Positions 45,596 to 57,150 of a stretch of 64,000 nt of DNA are shown here, piece by piece. The first letter of the stretch is position 1, and each line of letters opens with the position of its first letter. A model generated the notes under the pieces. It was not told the DNA's origin. It searched no databases and saw only the letters and a program-made list of their open reading frames with translations. A program made the translations under genes and the position numbers. The DNA comes from Thalassia testudinum (taxonomy: Eukaryota > Streptophyta > Magnoliopsida > Alismatales > Hydrocharitaceae), in contig JAZHRO010000012.1 of assembly GCA_037157565.1 (NCBI GenBank), forward strand, positions 56,411,501 to 56,475,500, given 5' to 3'.

Positions 45596-46383
45596 TTATA
45601 AATATCCACTCATTAAAATTCATTTATATTAAATATTTTATTTTTCTCACACCAACAACCACTCCACCTCCTCACCCTCTTCATTCACCTCTCCTCATCC
45701 CCATCTCTTCCTCCTCCTCCGACCCACCACCACTACTCTCCTCTCCTCCTTCGCCCACCTCCTTCTCCTCTGACCCATCGCCACCATGCTCTTCCTTCTA
45801 CTCCTTCGACCAACCATCGTCACCTCAGAAACATCCATTACCACCCTCGTCCCTTCTTCCGCATACCTCCTTCTCCTCTGACCCATTAGCACCACCCTCT
45901 TGCTACACACCTCCTCCTCCAGATCGCTCCTCCATCGCTCCTCCTCTTTCGTGCCCTCTCCAACGTTGCCCCTCATCCTTTTTCCTCTGCCAATCCCCTC
46001 CACCCACAACCTTCCACTCTGTTTGCCTACCGCTCTTCCTCCTTTTACCTCCTCCTCCTCTTCTAACCGCCACCTCCACCCCTTGCAGCTCTCCTCCTCT
46101 CCCTCTCCTCTACCCATCCTCCTCTTGCTATTACTCCTCTAGTATCATCATCATAGCCATTGTTGTTGAAGCCATGGCTGCACAAAGGAGGAGAAGATCA
46201 CGGATGGGAGGTGGAGGTGAGGAATAGATTGGGGGAGGAAGGTTGTAATCTAAAGAGCATTGAAGCATGTTATTGGACATGTTGTGAGGATATATATTTA
46301 ATTATAAATTTAGTGGTGGTATATCGCGATTTACGTGTATTAACAAGAATATGTATTTATATCAAAACTACAAAAACATAATG
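45480..46383. mobile_element. TIR element with pyrimidine-rich core (tentative)
   Basis: Ends share inverted similarity over about 45 bp, TTTTGATAT...GTTAATATATGTAAA on the left and TTTTGATAT...GTTAATACACGTAAA on the right. The core 45650-46140 is a CCTCCT-rich one-sided pyrimidine tract; the Glu/Arg-rich frame on the opposite strand is a by-product of it. An (AT)n run (45563-45593) lies inside. No transposase; the target duplication was not found. Confidence 0.5.
45563..45593. repeat. (AT)n microsatellite
   Basis: About 15 AT units within the left part of the TIR element. Confidence 0.9.
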
Positions 46384-48125
46384 CGATGGAGCTACCTAAT
46401 TACCATATTTTTCACAAGATTACACGCTGTCCTGACGAGTACAACATTTAAATTGCGGTAATTGTTTAATTTGGTTAATTACTTTTCCATTTTGTGAAGT
46501 TTCGACCTATTTCTGACTCGAAGGCAATAAATTTGAACATGCCAATGTAAGCCCGATTAATTACATCAAATTCTTTTCCTCAAGATCATAAATTCGACTC
46601 CGTAGCATGCATTTCGTCTTCCAATTAGTTAGTATATCCCTTAGAAAAGAAGTGGAAGACGTTAGACACAATGTTTAATGGCTTTCAAAGGGTATCAGAT
46701 CCGATTAAATCCTTCACCTGATGATTAGTGGATTTTGGTGAAACAGGAATCTGCAATCATAGAATCACAAGAAATACATGGATTTACCAATTTTTTCCTA
46801 GTGCTACCCTTGGGAAAATTATTCTTACCATGCATTGCTAGCGAGGCAAGTACAATTGTAATCGTAGGCGAACCATTGCATGCTGTTTACAAGATACGTA
46901 CGTGAGAATCTTTTATGGGGTGCAAGAGAACAAAACTAGCTCTCTTCTTTACCTTTGGTTGCTCTCTCTTTTGATTTTGCTCCCTTCTTTCTACTTTCTT
47001 CAGTAAACCCTATCGAGCGTTGTTGGGGGCTCCAGAATTGGTTGATCAGCACTGGCCAGAGCGCCTCCTTCTCCCTTGTCTCTGTCGCCATCAAGTTCCC
47101 TTCGCTCACTCTTGTTTTTGGTGGTTTCCCCTTGTTGATGAGTGATCTTAGTGGTCTAAGTTGGGTGAGCATCTTAGGTTGTGCTGGCGTAGCCCCTCTT
47201 GCTTCTCTGGTTGTTGGTTCCTTGGTGGGCCCTCCCTTTGGGTTCACTCACTCGTTGCTATAATGGACTCCTCTTATGTGGGCTTCGTCGATGTTCTCAC
47301 CTTCAACCACCTCGCCTCGCCTACCCCGCCTGCGACTTTTATATTTTCTTTTTCAATTTTGCTCCTTTGGTATGGTGATTTTTGAGAACATGCTTGAAAT
47401 CGAGTTCCTTCATAATCGAATTGTTAGCCGATATTTCGATCTCTTGACACTCATTAGTGCAGATTATGTTGATGGTTGACAATGTCGGAAGTATTAATGT
47501 ATCTAATAGTGTGGTGCAAGCTTTTATATTTGTTTTTGACTATTATTATTTGGACGCTTTGTTTCCTTTTTTATTTTTTTATTTTTTTGTGATTTCATCT
47601 CAATTTTATTGTCCCCCCATTCTTAGAGGAGGCAAAAGTATTCCTCTCTCTTTAAGGGAGTACATCGGATGCCGTGTTTCTTTCTTTCTCCCAGTGATTG
47701 GGTCCAATTGTGTTTATTCCATTTTCGTTGATGGAAGTATCTCTTTTGAGAGAGAGAGAGAGAGAGACCAGCCCCTATTCCCTTATCACATTTTCCCTCC
47801 ACGCTAAACGTCCAAACGTTAATTTGCATCATTTGAATTTCTGGGATAAGTCAGTCCTTTGGCTAACTGAGTAGATGATACCATGATGTGCTCAAGTCGG
47901 CGCATTACCGGCCATTGTGTGTGTGAATTCGATCAGTATAGTTGAAATTGTACAAACGGTGAGAAGCTCATATTTCATAGAAATTTTATCCTAGTTAATC
48001 ACATTGGAAGACACGTGTCTATGTGACAATTAGCACACGACTTTCATCATGTAGGGTGATGAGGAGCAAAAAACATCTTCGGATTCAAAATTTCACAAGA
48101 AATCCAACAAGGGATCCAACTACCT
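46384..48125. other. intergenic, unassigned
   Basis: Overlapping frames at 46936-47263 on both strands are not recognised. A (GA)n run lies at about 47749-47766. Confidence 0.4.
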
Positions 48126-48600
48126 GAATGTGAGGTAGGCAGGCAGGTTCGACTCGCCTCTACTCAGGAAGATCCGAATATAGGCAGGTCCAGATAAACT
48201 CGACTTGCCAGAAAACTTGATATCAACTGATAACAGGGAGACAATAAAAAAGTCTAACATGACCATACCAACAATAAACGATAACATGGTCGCCGCAATT
48301 AATAGCCCAACAACATACATATATTGACAATAGACGTATCCGATCAGAAAATCCTATGGCAAGATCAACCCCCAACACTATAAATAGCTAAGAGAAACCC
48401 TGAAGGTCCTCCCTTAGGCAATTAGAGAGAAAAAGAGACATTGTATTATCATTTCTTACTAGTGAATAGTTGGGAGCATCTTTCTCCCACCAGGTGTATA
48501 CCCTTCGTGGTGGAATTGGATTACCAACCATCTTGCCTCGTTGTAATTGCTTGTTTATGAATTATTGAGTTGAGCCCTCTGATCACTTAGGAGGTCCAAT
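48126..48600 (+). repeat. Gypsy 5' LTR
   Basis: Bounded on the right by CCAATCA and then the primer site. It contains a TATA box (ACTATAAATAGC, about 48379-48390). The left border (TGTGAGG) is an estimate. The matching 3' LTR is not in the window. Confidence 0.55.
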
Positions 48601-48602
48601 CA

Positions 48603-48619
48603 AGTGGCATCGTCTGTGG
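48603..48619 (+). other. Gypsy primer-binding site
   Basis: TGGCATCGTCTGTGGGA directly after the LTR. Plant Tat/Retand-type Gypsy elements typically have TGGCGCCGTCTGTGGGA here, so this differs at two bases. Confidence 0.75.
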
Positions 48620-48667
48620 GAAGCGATTATCAGTTGATAACGTTTCCTCACCTTTGAATCCTTCTAA

Positions 48668-49857
48668 TGGCCCTACGACTTGCAACTCCTCCTGCGCCTA
48701 CCCCGAGAAGGTGCTGGCCCAGGCAAAATCAAGTGCCTCGGTGTCCAAGAAACACCCCCAACCAGCCGAGCCAAGTAAGGAGAAGCCGGGAGTCCCCGGC
48801 TGACTACTGGAAGTCCCCAAGCAAGACCCTCTCTTAGAGATCTAGGGGAGGGAGGAGCAGTATTAGGCCAGGCCAGCGACTCTTAGGGTTGAAGAACCTT
48901 CAGTCGCCAAGAAACTCCAGGAGATCAGACAGATCTAGGAGTTTGGCAAAATCCCATTGGAGGAGCCCCACTAATCGAGCCATGAAGGCAAACAACAAAG
49001 GTGGCGTCATACGGTGGAGGAGGAGAACGACTGCCTGCGCGAATAGCTCGAAAAGTTAAAACGAGAGCTCGGTACCCAGAGAGGGGAAGCTCCTTCCAGT
49101 CCACCTAAAGCTCCCCGCCTGCCTTTGTTGGGGGAGCATTTACGAGCTCAACCTTTGGCGACAAGTAGCAGAGGCTCGATCCCTGAGATCATCCGTCAGG
49201 TCACCTGGGCAATGAGGGGCATACACCCAAGGGCTTACATTACCACCTATCCTTTCACCGAGAAGGAGATGACGACCCCCTTGCCGGAAAAACTTAAGCA
49301 GCCTGTCATGGCCCAGTACAACGAGATGGTGGACCACAATAGCTTCATTGCGAGTTACCGACAGATGATGCTGGTGTACGGCTGCCCTAACGAAGTACTC
49401 TACCGGGTATTCCCATCTTATTTGTTCGGCATGACCCATGAATGGTTCAATGGACCGAACAGATCACCTACTTCCAAGAATTAAAGGACAAGTTCTACCA
49501 GTACTTTGCCAGGTAACAGAAGGTTAGAGATAACCCTGAGAGGTTGTCAGAGAATCAACAACGGAAGAATGAATTTTTCCGGTCTTACCTGGATGGATTT
49601 AAGGTCCAGTACTTCAAATGTAAGCGATCTTACGATGCCATCACCCTCTAATACTTCAAGTCAAGACTCTTGACTCAAAAGGTTTTGGTATGACATTGAC
49701 GATTTCCAGCCCAGAGATATGGCAAAGCTCTGGGATAGAGCCACAAGGTTCGTGGAGCAGGATGATTCTTTCAGCTCCCGCAGTTGGCTAGCGGAGGGGT
49801 ATGGAGTTGATGTCGGTCTGATCGAAGAGAAGCAGGCTGTTCAGGCGAAATTTTCGT
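48668..49857 (+). pseudogene. Gypsy gag, N-terminal part
   Basis: The frame starts MALRLATPPAPTPRR and becomes recognisable at 49125-49484: AMRGIHPRAYITTYPFTEKE, then MAQYNEMVDHNSFIASYRQM and YRVFPSYLFGMTHEWF. This is the retrotransposon gag domain of Ty3/gypsy elements. Later frames continue WFDIDDF and LIEEKQAVQAKFS. Stops and shifts are present. It is interrupted at 49858, and the remainder of gag is found after 60756. Confidence 0.8.
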
Positions 49858-50344
49858 TATTTAAGAAATGCGTTGTAATATAGGATAAAATTGATCAAAT
49901 CATTTAAATTTATATGCTCAAATACAGGAAATAGAGTCTGAGGTTGATCACAGGGAGCAAAGATGCAATTTAAATGCACCAATCTCAAGAAATATAAGCA
50001 ATTTGAGAGCAATGATTACTCAAAATGATATTTCAATAGGATCAGAATAATTGTGCAAAAAGATTGGATTAAAATGGTGATTTGAATCATCAAATTAACC
50101 CTTAAGTTTAAAGCTCACAACCACTTAAATATTTGAACAGTAACAACAATCAAATATCTCAGCAATTATTAGAACCAAGCATAGGAGCAACTAGTCAGTT
50201 GACAGAGCTAAGGCACAGATGCCTTAAACCTTCACGCCTCTGAGGAGTTAAGGCATAGCAGCAGTAGAGGAGCACAAGGCTCACAAGAGCAAGGCATAAG
50301 GGCCTCGCCAAGCCTTCAGCGATTAAGTTCTGAGAGGAGAGGAG
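49858..50344. repeat. non-coding repeat unit 1, left part
   Basis: Begins TATTTAAG..GCG..GTAATATAG and contains GAGGTTGA-CACA..GAAGCAAA. Both are found again in order from 56302. It is split by the TR-GAG element and continues at 55918. Confidence 0.65.
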
Positions 50345-51006
50345 TGAAGGTTCTTCCCTACCAGGAGGGGTGACGTAATAATATGCGGAAATAAAATATA
50401 TAAAGCAATATCACAAGAAATTAAGCAATCACAAAATGTACACAGGTATTTTTAGGTGGAAACCCAAATCGGGTGAAAACCACCACCTAACCCTCTCGAG
50501 TTAGGATTTTCCGATCAACCAAGTTGATCAAAATCCACTAAACGAATCACTTTGAACGAGGGTGATTCAACCTCAGTACAACCACGCTACAAGTACGAGG
50601 GTAGCGTTCCTCAACCCCTTCTCTCCACGAGAAGGATTTTGTCCCACGAAGGAGACGGGAATTCGCAAAGCGAATACCCAACCAAAATACAAAGATAAAA
50701 TAAAACAACAGTCCTATAGAGCCAACAAAATTAAACCTAGCTTCTATAGGAAATAGGAAACTCCCCTTTGCAAGGAGTGCGTCGACGATGACGCGGTGCG
50801 TGTGCCACGCGATGGCGCTACGTCGCTCTCGTTATCAACGCCGGGAGAGCGGGTGCGCAACGGGAATGATGCTCTCAAGATGATGGAGCTTGAGCTTAGA
50901 GAGCAAGTGCTTATTGGACACAAGAGAGTGGAAATACTTGATCTTAGTGTATTGCAAAGTGTTTCTTGTGTTTCTCTTGTTGTGTTTGGTGTGTAAAGGC
51001 TCCCCT

Positions 51007-51016
51007 CTATTTATAG
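51007..51016 (-). promoter_or_regulatory. TR-GAG LTR TATA box (3' LTR copy)
   Basis: CTATAAATAG on the minus strand. The same box is in the 5' LTR at 54848-54857, where it would drive the element's transcript. Confidence 0.7.
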
Positions 51017-51127
51017 AGGCCTTAGGAAGGTTTTGGAAGGCTTGGAAAAGCTTCCATAGCCGTTGGGTGCAAAGCCCAAGAGAATCAGGCCGAAATCAGG
51101 ACAATGATTACACTTCACAGGGTTATC

Positions 51128-51670
51128 AGACGTCTAACTCTGGCATCAGACGTCTGGAAGGCCACTTTAAGACGTCTGATTCCAAGGTCAGACGTCTGAT
51201 TCTATGCGGGTTTCTCCCTGACTTGAATCAGATCTAAACAGGGTTTTTGTACAAGTCCATCAGACGACATAGAGGACGTCTGGCACTAAGTCTGGACGTC
51301 TGGAAACCTACTTTTACCGTGGGAATTGATTTCCAAACGTTGCAACGGCTAGAAAATCTCTGAGAAGAGATTTTGGGGTCAGCCGAGGCAAAACGGTCAT
51401 TTATCAGACGTCTGGGAAGACCTATGGACGTCTGATAAGGCTCTAACGGTCATATACTGCCGTGCTTGCTAAGTTAGCCAACGGTCCACTATCTGGACGT
51501 CTGGCAAATCCATCAGACGTCTTCTAAGACGTCTGGTCTAAGGTCTGGACGTCTGATTTCATCAGACAGAAAACTAAGTCCAACCTAACAGTTATCAGAC
51601 GTCTGAAACTACAGTCAGACGTCTTAAAATTCTTTATCAGACGTCTGATTTTGGTATTAGACGTCTGGAA
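51128..51670. promoter_or_regulatory. GACGTC palindrome array in U3 (3' LTR copy)
   Basis: About 16 copies of GACGTC, mostly in the context CAGACGTCTG, within 540 bp, irregularly spaced (20-80 bp). It lies about 110-660 bp upstream of the TATA box in transcription sense. GACGTC is the C-box core bound by plant bZIP factors. A regulatory role is inferred. Confidence 0.6.
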
Positions 51671-52402
51671 ATGCTTTTTGAGCCCTATATTGGTTTTCTA
51701 AGTATTCTACAGAAAACCTAAGTATCCTAGGGTTGTGCAGGTGTTCCTAGGACTACTTTTAGGGTACTTTGAGGCTCTTTAACATAATGTTCTAAGGAAT
51801 CAAAAAGAGCAAGAAAATAAATACAAGAGATACATGAAAGGATAAAAAAGAATCTATCCTATTCTTCTTGTCTTCCATCTCCAATCTTTCGCTCCACGCG
51901 AACCTCCTGTGTTTTCCGTCAAGCTCCTCCAATCCGTCCTGGATGCGAGCTTGAACTCCGTCTAAACACGTCATCATTTGCAATTGACCTGAAATCTAGG
52001 ACTCAAATTGCAAATGTTAAATAACACGTGTTTTGTTATCATCAAAACAAATGATCGTGGTGCTCTTGCACCAACAATCTCCCCCTTTTTGATGATGACA
52101 AAACCGTAAATAATGCATAAAAATCCTCCCCCTTTTTGACATTATCAAAAAGGTTTAATTGATTTTATATTTCCTATAACTCCCCCTTAAAACATGCTCT
52201 TCTATGAGTTTATTTTAACAAAGGTAATATTCTCCCCTTTTTGTAACAACAAGATAGCTATTATTTTTCTCCCCCTTACTAAAGGAATTTTAGCTACCTT
52301 ATTTCTCCCCCTTAAAAATTGACAATTAGCTCATCATTTTTTTTAACTCCCCCTATCTAAATGCTTATGATAATAAGATTGGGTTAAGAATTTTTACCTC
52401 AC

Positions 52403-54130
52403 CTACCATGGCCAATAAAATGGCCCGAATGGTGGTGGTGGATGCCACATCGGATGGGGCTCCCATCCGTAGCTTGGAGGCCCGGGCATCGGCGCCGGTC
52501 TCCAATCTGGTGGTCGACGTGCGGCGGGTCCGTCATTTGTTCGCCGTCTCGTCGGTCTTCTTGTTCTCCTCCTTGGTCTACTCCTTGGTTCTCCCAACTT
52601 GAGTTGACCAGCCTTGAGCTTGTAGGTCCAGTCCTTTATGTTGTAGTCATCCCTGAACCCTACAAAACAAGATTCTAATTCTTTCTTCGGTATCCAAGTG
52701 AGCTTGGATCCGGATTTGTTAGAAGGTCTCCTTGATGGAGATCCTTTCTCAACCTTAGGGCTATAAAACTTATCTACTTTGTTGATTAATTTGTTCGAGT
52801 TTTCCCTAAGACATGCAATTTCTTTTTCTATAATGTTCATTTTAGTCTTTAAATCTGAAATTTCTAATTTTAGACTAACATTTTCCTCAATCAATTTATT
52901 ATTTTCATTGATGAGGTTATGATTATCTAGTAATAGGTTTTCATCCTTAGGACTAGCTTCTATGTCATTAAGTTGTTTTTCTAACCTATCATTTTCATTT
53001 TTAAGAAAACTAAGGTTCTTCTTAATACTTTTATTTTCTATCCTAAGTGATTTACTAATCTCAAAGAGTTCATTAAAAGCTTCTTGAAGATCGAGATTTA
53101 CCTCGTCGTCGGAGTCGCTTCCGCTTTCACTGTCGCAGTTGCTTCCTCTGGCCATGAAACCAAAGCAAGCGGTTTCTTCTTCTTCTTCTTCTTCCTCCGA
53201 GCTGGAATCGTCCCAAGTGGCTTGGAACGCCTTCTTCTTAGATTCTTCCTTTTCCTTTTTCTTCTCCTTTTTGAGAAGAGGGCACTCTGGTCGTAGGTGC
53301 CCTTTCTCGTTGCAATGGTAGCAACGTCTCGGGCTTTCCTTCTTCTCCTTTTTCTTTTTCTTTAATTCCCTACAAAACTTGGAAAAATTTTTAAGTAAAA
53401 TTCTAAAGTCTTCGTCGTCGGAACTTACCTCGCTATCCGACGCGGCTCTGAAGGCGAGAGTCTTCTTTGGTTTAGGCTCCGATGTATCCTTCTTCTTCTG
53501 CTTCAACTTAGTCTCGTAGGCCATCAGATTGCCTAGGAGATCTTCCATGTTGAGCTCCTCCATTTCGTTCACCTCCTCGATGGCGGTGACTTTCTGTTCC
53601 CACTCCGGTCCAAGGGAACGAAGAAGCTTCCCTTGAAGCTCCCCCTTGATGAAAGTCTTTCCTAAAGCTTTCAAGTTATTTACAATGAGAGTGAACCTAG
53701 TGTTCATCTCACTTAAAGACTCGTTAGATTTCATTGAAAAAGATTCAAATTCTTGAGAAAGTAAATTAATTTTTGAGGTTTTTACCTTAGAGGTACCTTC
53801 ATGAGTTACCTCGAGTGTGTGCCAAATCTCGTATGCAGTGGCGCACTGCGAGATTCTGTTGAATTCTTCCGAGCTGAGCGCGCAATACAACGCGTTCATT
53901 GTTTTCGCGTTGAGAGAGAGCTCCCGGATCTGCTGCTGCGAGTATCCTCTGGGGGGTTTCTCTGGGATGTCGAAGGGGGCCTCGCACCTGGCCCAGACTG
54001 TGAAGTCGGTGGCTTGAAGCCACGTCTTCATCCGCAACTTCCAGTAGGGGTAGTTGCTCCCGTCGAAGAACGGCGGACGGGATGTGGACTGCCCCTCGGA
54101 AATCCTGCTTGTGGAACAGCTTCCCTCCAT
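52403..54130 (-). CDS. TR-GAG gag protein, 575 aa
   Basis: Intact frame. An N-terminal PFFDGSNYPYWKLRMKTWL (about residues 20-38) matches the DUF4219 start of Copia gag. The UBN2 gag domain (about 70-230) includes AYEIWHTLEVTHEGTSKVK and LLRSLGPEWEQKV. One CCHC zinc knuckle, CYHCNEKGHLRPEC, is at about 269-282. An acidic EEEEEE stretch (about 308-322) and a long coiled coil rich in Leu/Asn/Glu/Lys (about 343-455) follow. The Arg-rich then Pro/Trp-rich C-terminus ends in PFYWPW. The coiled coil after the knuckle is typical of SIRE-type gag. It would form the particle and package RNA. The start is the first ATG after the primer site. The downstream pol is absent, not frameshifted. Confidence 0.9.
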   Translation of the reverse strand: MEGSCSTSRISEGQSTSRPPFFDGSNYPYWKLRMKTWLQATDFTVWARCEAPFDIPEKPPRGYSQQQIRELSLNAKTMNALYCALSSEEFNRISQCATAYEIWHTLEVTHEGTSKVKTSKINLLSQEFESFSMKSNESLSEMNTRFTLIVNNLKALGKTFIKGELQGKLLRSLGPEWEQKVTAIEEVNEMEELNMEDLLGNLMAYETKLKQKKKDTSEPKPKKTLAFRAASDSEVSSDDEDFRILLKNFSKFCRELKKKKKEKKESPRRCYHCNEKGHLRPECPLLKKEKKKEKEESKKKAFQATWDDSSSEEEEEEEETACFGFMARGSNCDSESGSDSDDEVNLDLQEAFNELFEISKSLRIENKSIKKNLSFLKNENDRLEKQLNDIEASPKDENLLLDNHNLINENNKLIEENVSLKLEISDLKTKMNIIEKEIACLRENSNKLINKVDKFYSPKVEKGSPSRRPSNKSGSKLTWIPKKELESCFVGFRDDYNIKDWTYKLKAGQLKLGEPRSRPRRRTRRPTRRRTNDGPAARRPPDWRPAPMPGPPSYGWEPHPMWHPPPPFGPFYWPW

Positions 54131-54185
54131 GTGATCTTTCCGCGGATGTTACTCCTGTCGGCGGAAAACCTGCTCTGATACCAAT

Positions 54186-55917
54186 TGAAGGTTCTTCCCT
54201 ACCAGGAGGGGTGACGTAATAATATGCGGAAATAAAATATATAAAGCAATATCACAAGAAATTAAGCAATCACAAAATGTACACAGGTATTTTTAGGTGG
54301 AAACCCAAATCGGGTGAAAACCACCACCTAACCCTCTCGAGTTAGGATTTTCCGATCAACCAAGTTGATCAAAATCCACTAAACGAATCACTTTGAACGA
54401 GGGTGATTCAACCTCAGTACAACCACGCTACAAGTACGAGGGTAGCGTTCCTCAACCCCTTCTCTCCACGAGAAGGATTTTGTCCCACGAAGGAGACGGG
54501 AATTCGCAAAGCGAATACCCAACCAAAATACAAAGATAAAATAAAACAACAGTCCTATAGAGCCAACAAAATTAAACCTAGCTTCTATAGGAAATAGGAA
54601 ACTCCCCTTTGCAAGGAGTGCGTCGACGATGACGCGGTGCGTGTGCCACGCGATGGCGCTACGTCGCTCTCGTTATCAACGCCGGGAGAGCGGGTGCGCA
54701 ACGGGAATGATGCTCTCAAGATGATGGAGCTTGAGCTTAGAGAGCAAGTGCTTATTGGACACAAGAGAGTGGAAATACTTGATCTTAGTGTATTGCAAAG
54801 TGTTTCTTGTGTTTCTCTTGTTGTGTTTGGTGTGTAAAGGCTCCCCTCTATTTATAGAGGCCTTAGGAAGGTTTTGGAAGGCTTGGAAAAGCTTCCATAG
54901 CCGTTGGGTGCAAAGCCCAAGAGAATCAGGCCGAAATCAGGACAATGATTACACTTCACAGGGTTATCAGACGTCTAACTCTGGCATCAGACGTCTGGAA
55001 GGCCACTTTAAGACGTCTGATTCCAAGGTCAGACGTCTGATTCTATGCGGGTTTCTCCCTGACTTGAATCAGATCTAAACAGGGTTTTTGTACAAGTCCA
55101 TCAGACGACATAGAGGACGTCTGGCACTAAGTCTGGACGTCTGGAAACCTACTTTTACCGTGGGAATTGATTTCCAAACGTTGCAACGGCTAGAAAATCT
55201 CTGAGAAGAGATTTTGGGGTCAGCCGAGGCAAAACGGTCATTTATCAGACGTCTGGGAAGACCTATGGACGTCTGATAAGGCTCTAACGGTCATATACTG
55301 CCGTGCTTGCTAAGTTAGCCAACGGTCCACTATCTGGACGTCTGGCAAATCCATCAGACGTCTTCTAAGACGTCTGGTCTAAGGTCTGGACGTCTGATTT
55401 CATCAGACAGAAAACTAAGTCCAACCTAACAGTTATCAGACGTCTGAAACTACAGTCAGACGTCTTAAAATTCTTTATCAGACGTCTGATTTTGGTATTA
55501 GACGTCTGGAAATGCTTTTTGAGCCCTATATTGGTTTTCTAAGTATTCTACAGAAAACCTAAGTATCCTAGGGTTGTGCAGGTGTTCCTAGGACTACTTT
55601 TAGGGTACTTTGAGGCTCTTTAACATAATGTTCTAAGGAATCAAAAAGAGCAAGAAAATAAATACAAGAGATACATGAAAGGATAAAAAAGAATCTATCC
55701 TATTCTTCTTGTCTTCCATCTCCAATCTTTCGCTCCACGCGAACCTCCTGTGTTTTCCGTCAAGCTCCTCCAATCCGTCCTGGATGCGAGCTTGAACTCC
55801 GTCTAAACACGTCATCATTTGCAATTGACCTGAAATCTAGGACTCAAATTGCAAATGTTAAATAACACGTGTTTTGTTATCATCAAAACAAATGATCGTG
55901 GTGCTCTTGCACCAACA
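54186..55917 (-). repeat. TR-GAG 5' LTR (1732 bp)
   Basis: The primer-binding site adjoins it on the left. It carries the same TATA box (54848-54857) and GACGTC array (54969-55511) as the other LTR. Confidence 0.95.
54969..55511. promoter_or_regulatory. GACGTC palindrome array in U3 (5' LTR copy)
   Basis: Same array as 51128-51670. This copy is the one positioned to control transcription of the element. Confidence 0.6.
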
Positions 55918-56301
55918 AGGAGGACTTAAGAGCAAAACACTCCCCCCCTTTCCCTCTCTCTCTAATTGTCTTTCTTCTCTATCAATTCAGACCGGGGAGA
56001 ACATCACCGGGTAATCGGGTATACGTTAGAGGTCCAGACTTGCCGATGAGGTGTAGTGGGTGAGGAGTGAGTGCATGTGTAGTGAGTGGGACCTCACCCC
56101 GTGTTCTGAGGCGAACAAGCAGATACACAAAATCCTCTTATCTGCTCTCGGGGCACCTATCTTCTACGATGTGGGACTATCTTTCCCACTGTCCTTCACA
56201 ACGCAGTAGTAGGAGATGAAGCTTCGAATTGGAGGCGTAGGCGTGGCTGTGCTGTCCAATTGACTGCCTGGAAGAGCACTGTTCATGACGCTGGATTGGT
56301 A
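55918..56301. repeat. non-coding repeat unit 1, right part
   Basis: It starts with the target duplication. It contains GGGTAATCGGGTA, GTGGGTGAGGAGTG, GGGACCTCACC and GAGGCGAACAA blocks, repeated in the same order at about 56940-57105. Confidence 0.65.
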
Positions 56302-57150
56302 TTTAAGAGTATCGCATTATAATATAGCCGAAGAAGCGTTCAAAACAAATGCAATTTTATTACTCGAATTTGAAGTTCGAGGTTGAACACAAGAAGCAAA
56401 TTGGTGTTTAAAAATCAAGATCGCAATTTAGAATTTAAAAGAATATGCAATAATATTAATATCATAGTGCAAAAATAAAGAAGTAATTGGCAATGTAGAT
56501 CACAAAATACTCAAGAACTCAATGTATATGAATATGAATAAAAAATTGGATGTCTGATTTGTAAAACAGACGACTAAAATTGATGATGCTACAGTGCTCT
56601 GATTTCTTCTTTCTCTGCCTTCAGCTTCTGCGACTCTTCCTTCTTTCTCTTTGTCTTTGGCTTTCTCTGCCTTCTCGTCTGACTTCTGTCTTTAGCCTTC
56701 CTTCAGGTTCTTCCTTCTTCTGCTTCTGCTCCTTATTTTCTTTTTCTTTCTTTCTCTGCCGGCTTCCTTCTCTCTTCCTTTGCCTTTCTTCCTTGACCCT
56801 TAGCCTTTTTAGCTCCTCCTTTTTCCTTCAGCTTCTTCCTTCTTTGCTTCTTTAGCCTACAGCAAAACCTACCCCCTACCCGTGTGCACTCTCCTCTCTT
56901 TCTCTCTTAGGCTCCAATCTCCCAGAGCCACACGTATTCGGGTAATCGGGTCGGGTACGTACCCGGGACCAGGCCCACCGACGTGCGATGGTGGGCGAGG
57001 AGTGTAGTCGGGTTGGGTCAGGCCAGGTCCGCGGAGTGTGAGCACGGACGAGGTCGGGTCAGTCGGGTGAGAGGGACCTCACCTCGTGATTTGAAGGCGA
57101 ACAACTACTAGCAGGTATTCAATTTATGCAGCTTCACTTGCTTCGCAGTC
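56302..57150. repeat. non-coding repeat unit 2
   Basis: Diverged tandem copy of unit 1 (871 bp without the inserted element). Its middle (56600-56860) is a TTC-rich pyrimidine tract. Adjacent repeat copies without internal coding DNA are not the usual LTR layout. The right border is approximate. Confidence 0.6.

Larger units (their letters stand above)
50345..52076 (-). repeat. TR-GAG 3' LTR (1732 bp)
   Basis: On the minus strand it starts TGTTGGTGCAAGAGC and ends GAACCTTCA. It is identical in all inspected stretches to 54186-55917. Confidence 0.95.
50345..55917 (-). mobile_element. TR-GAG: young gag-only Copia-type LTR retrotransposon
   Basis: 5573 bp on the minus strand. LTRs 50345-52076 and 54186-55917 have equal length (1732 bp) and look identical wherever compared, with every shared frame offset by 3841. 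A perfect 5-bp target duplication AGGAG lies at 50340-50344 and 55918-55922. The primer site TGGTATCAGAGC (54172-54183) is two bases from the 5' LTR. The polypurine tract AAAAAGGGGGAGAT (about 52077-52094) touches the 3' LTR. The 2.1-kb interior encodes one intact gag and no protease, integrase or RT. It must move with enzymes supplied in trans. Identical LTRs mean a very recent insertion. The gag type is closest to the SIRE/Maximus lineage. Confidence 0.93.

Noticed and set aside
45695..46117. 140-codon Glu/Arg-rich minus-strand frame
   Set aside because: Produced by the pyrimidine-rich tract; no start context, domain or conserved pattern.
46936..47263. Pair of ~100-codon frames on opposite strands
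   Set aside because: Neither shows a recognisable domain; a LINE ORF1 identity was considered but no DUF4283 core is present.
51128..51670. CRISPR-like array
   Set aside because: Repeats are short palindromes at irregular spacing inside an LTR of a eukaryotic genome; no array structure or cas genes.
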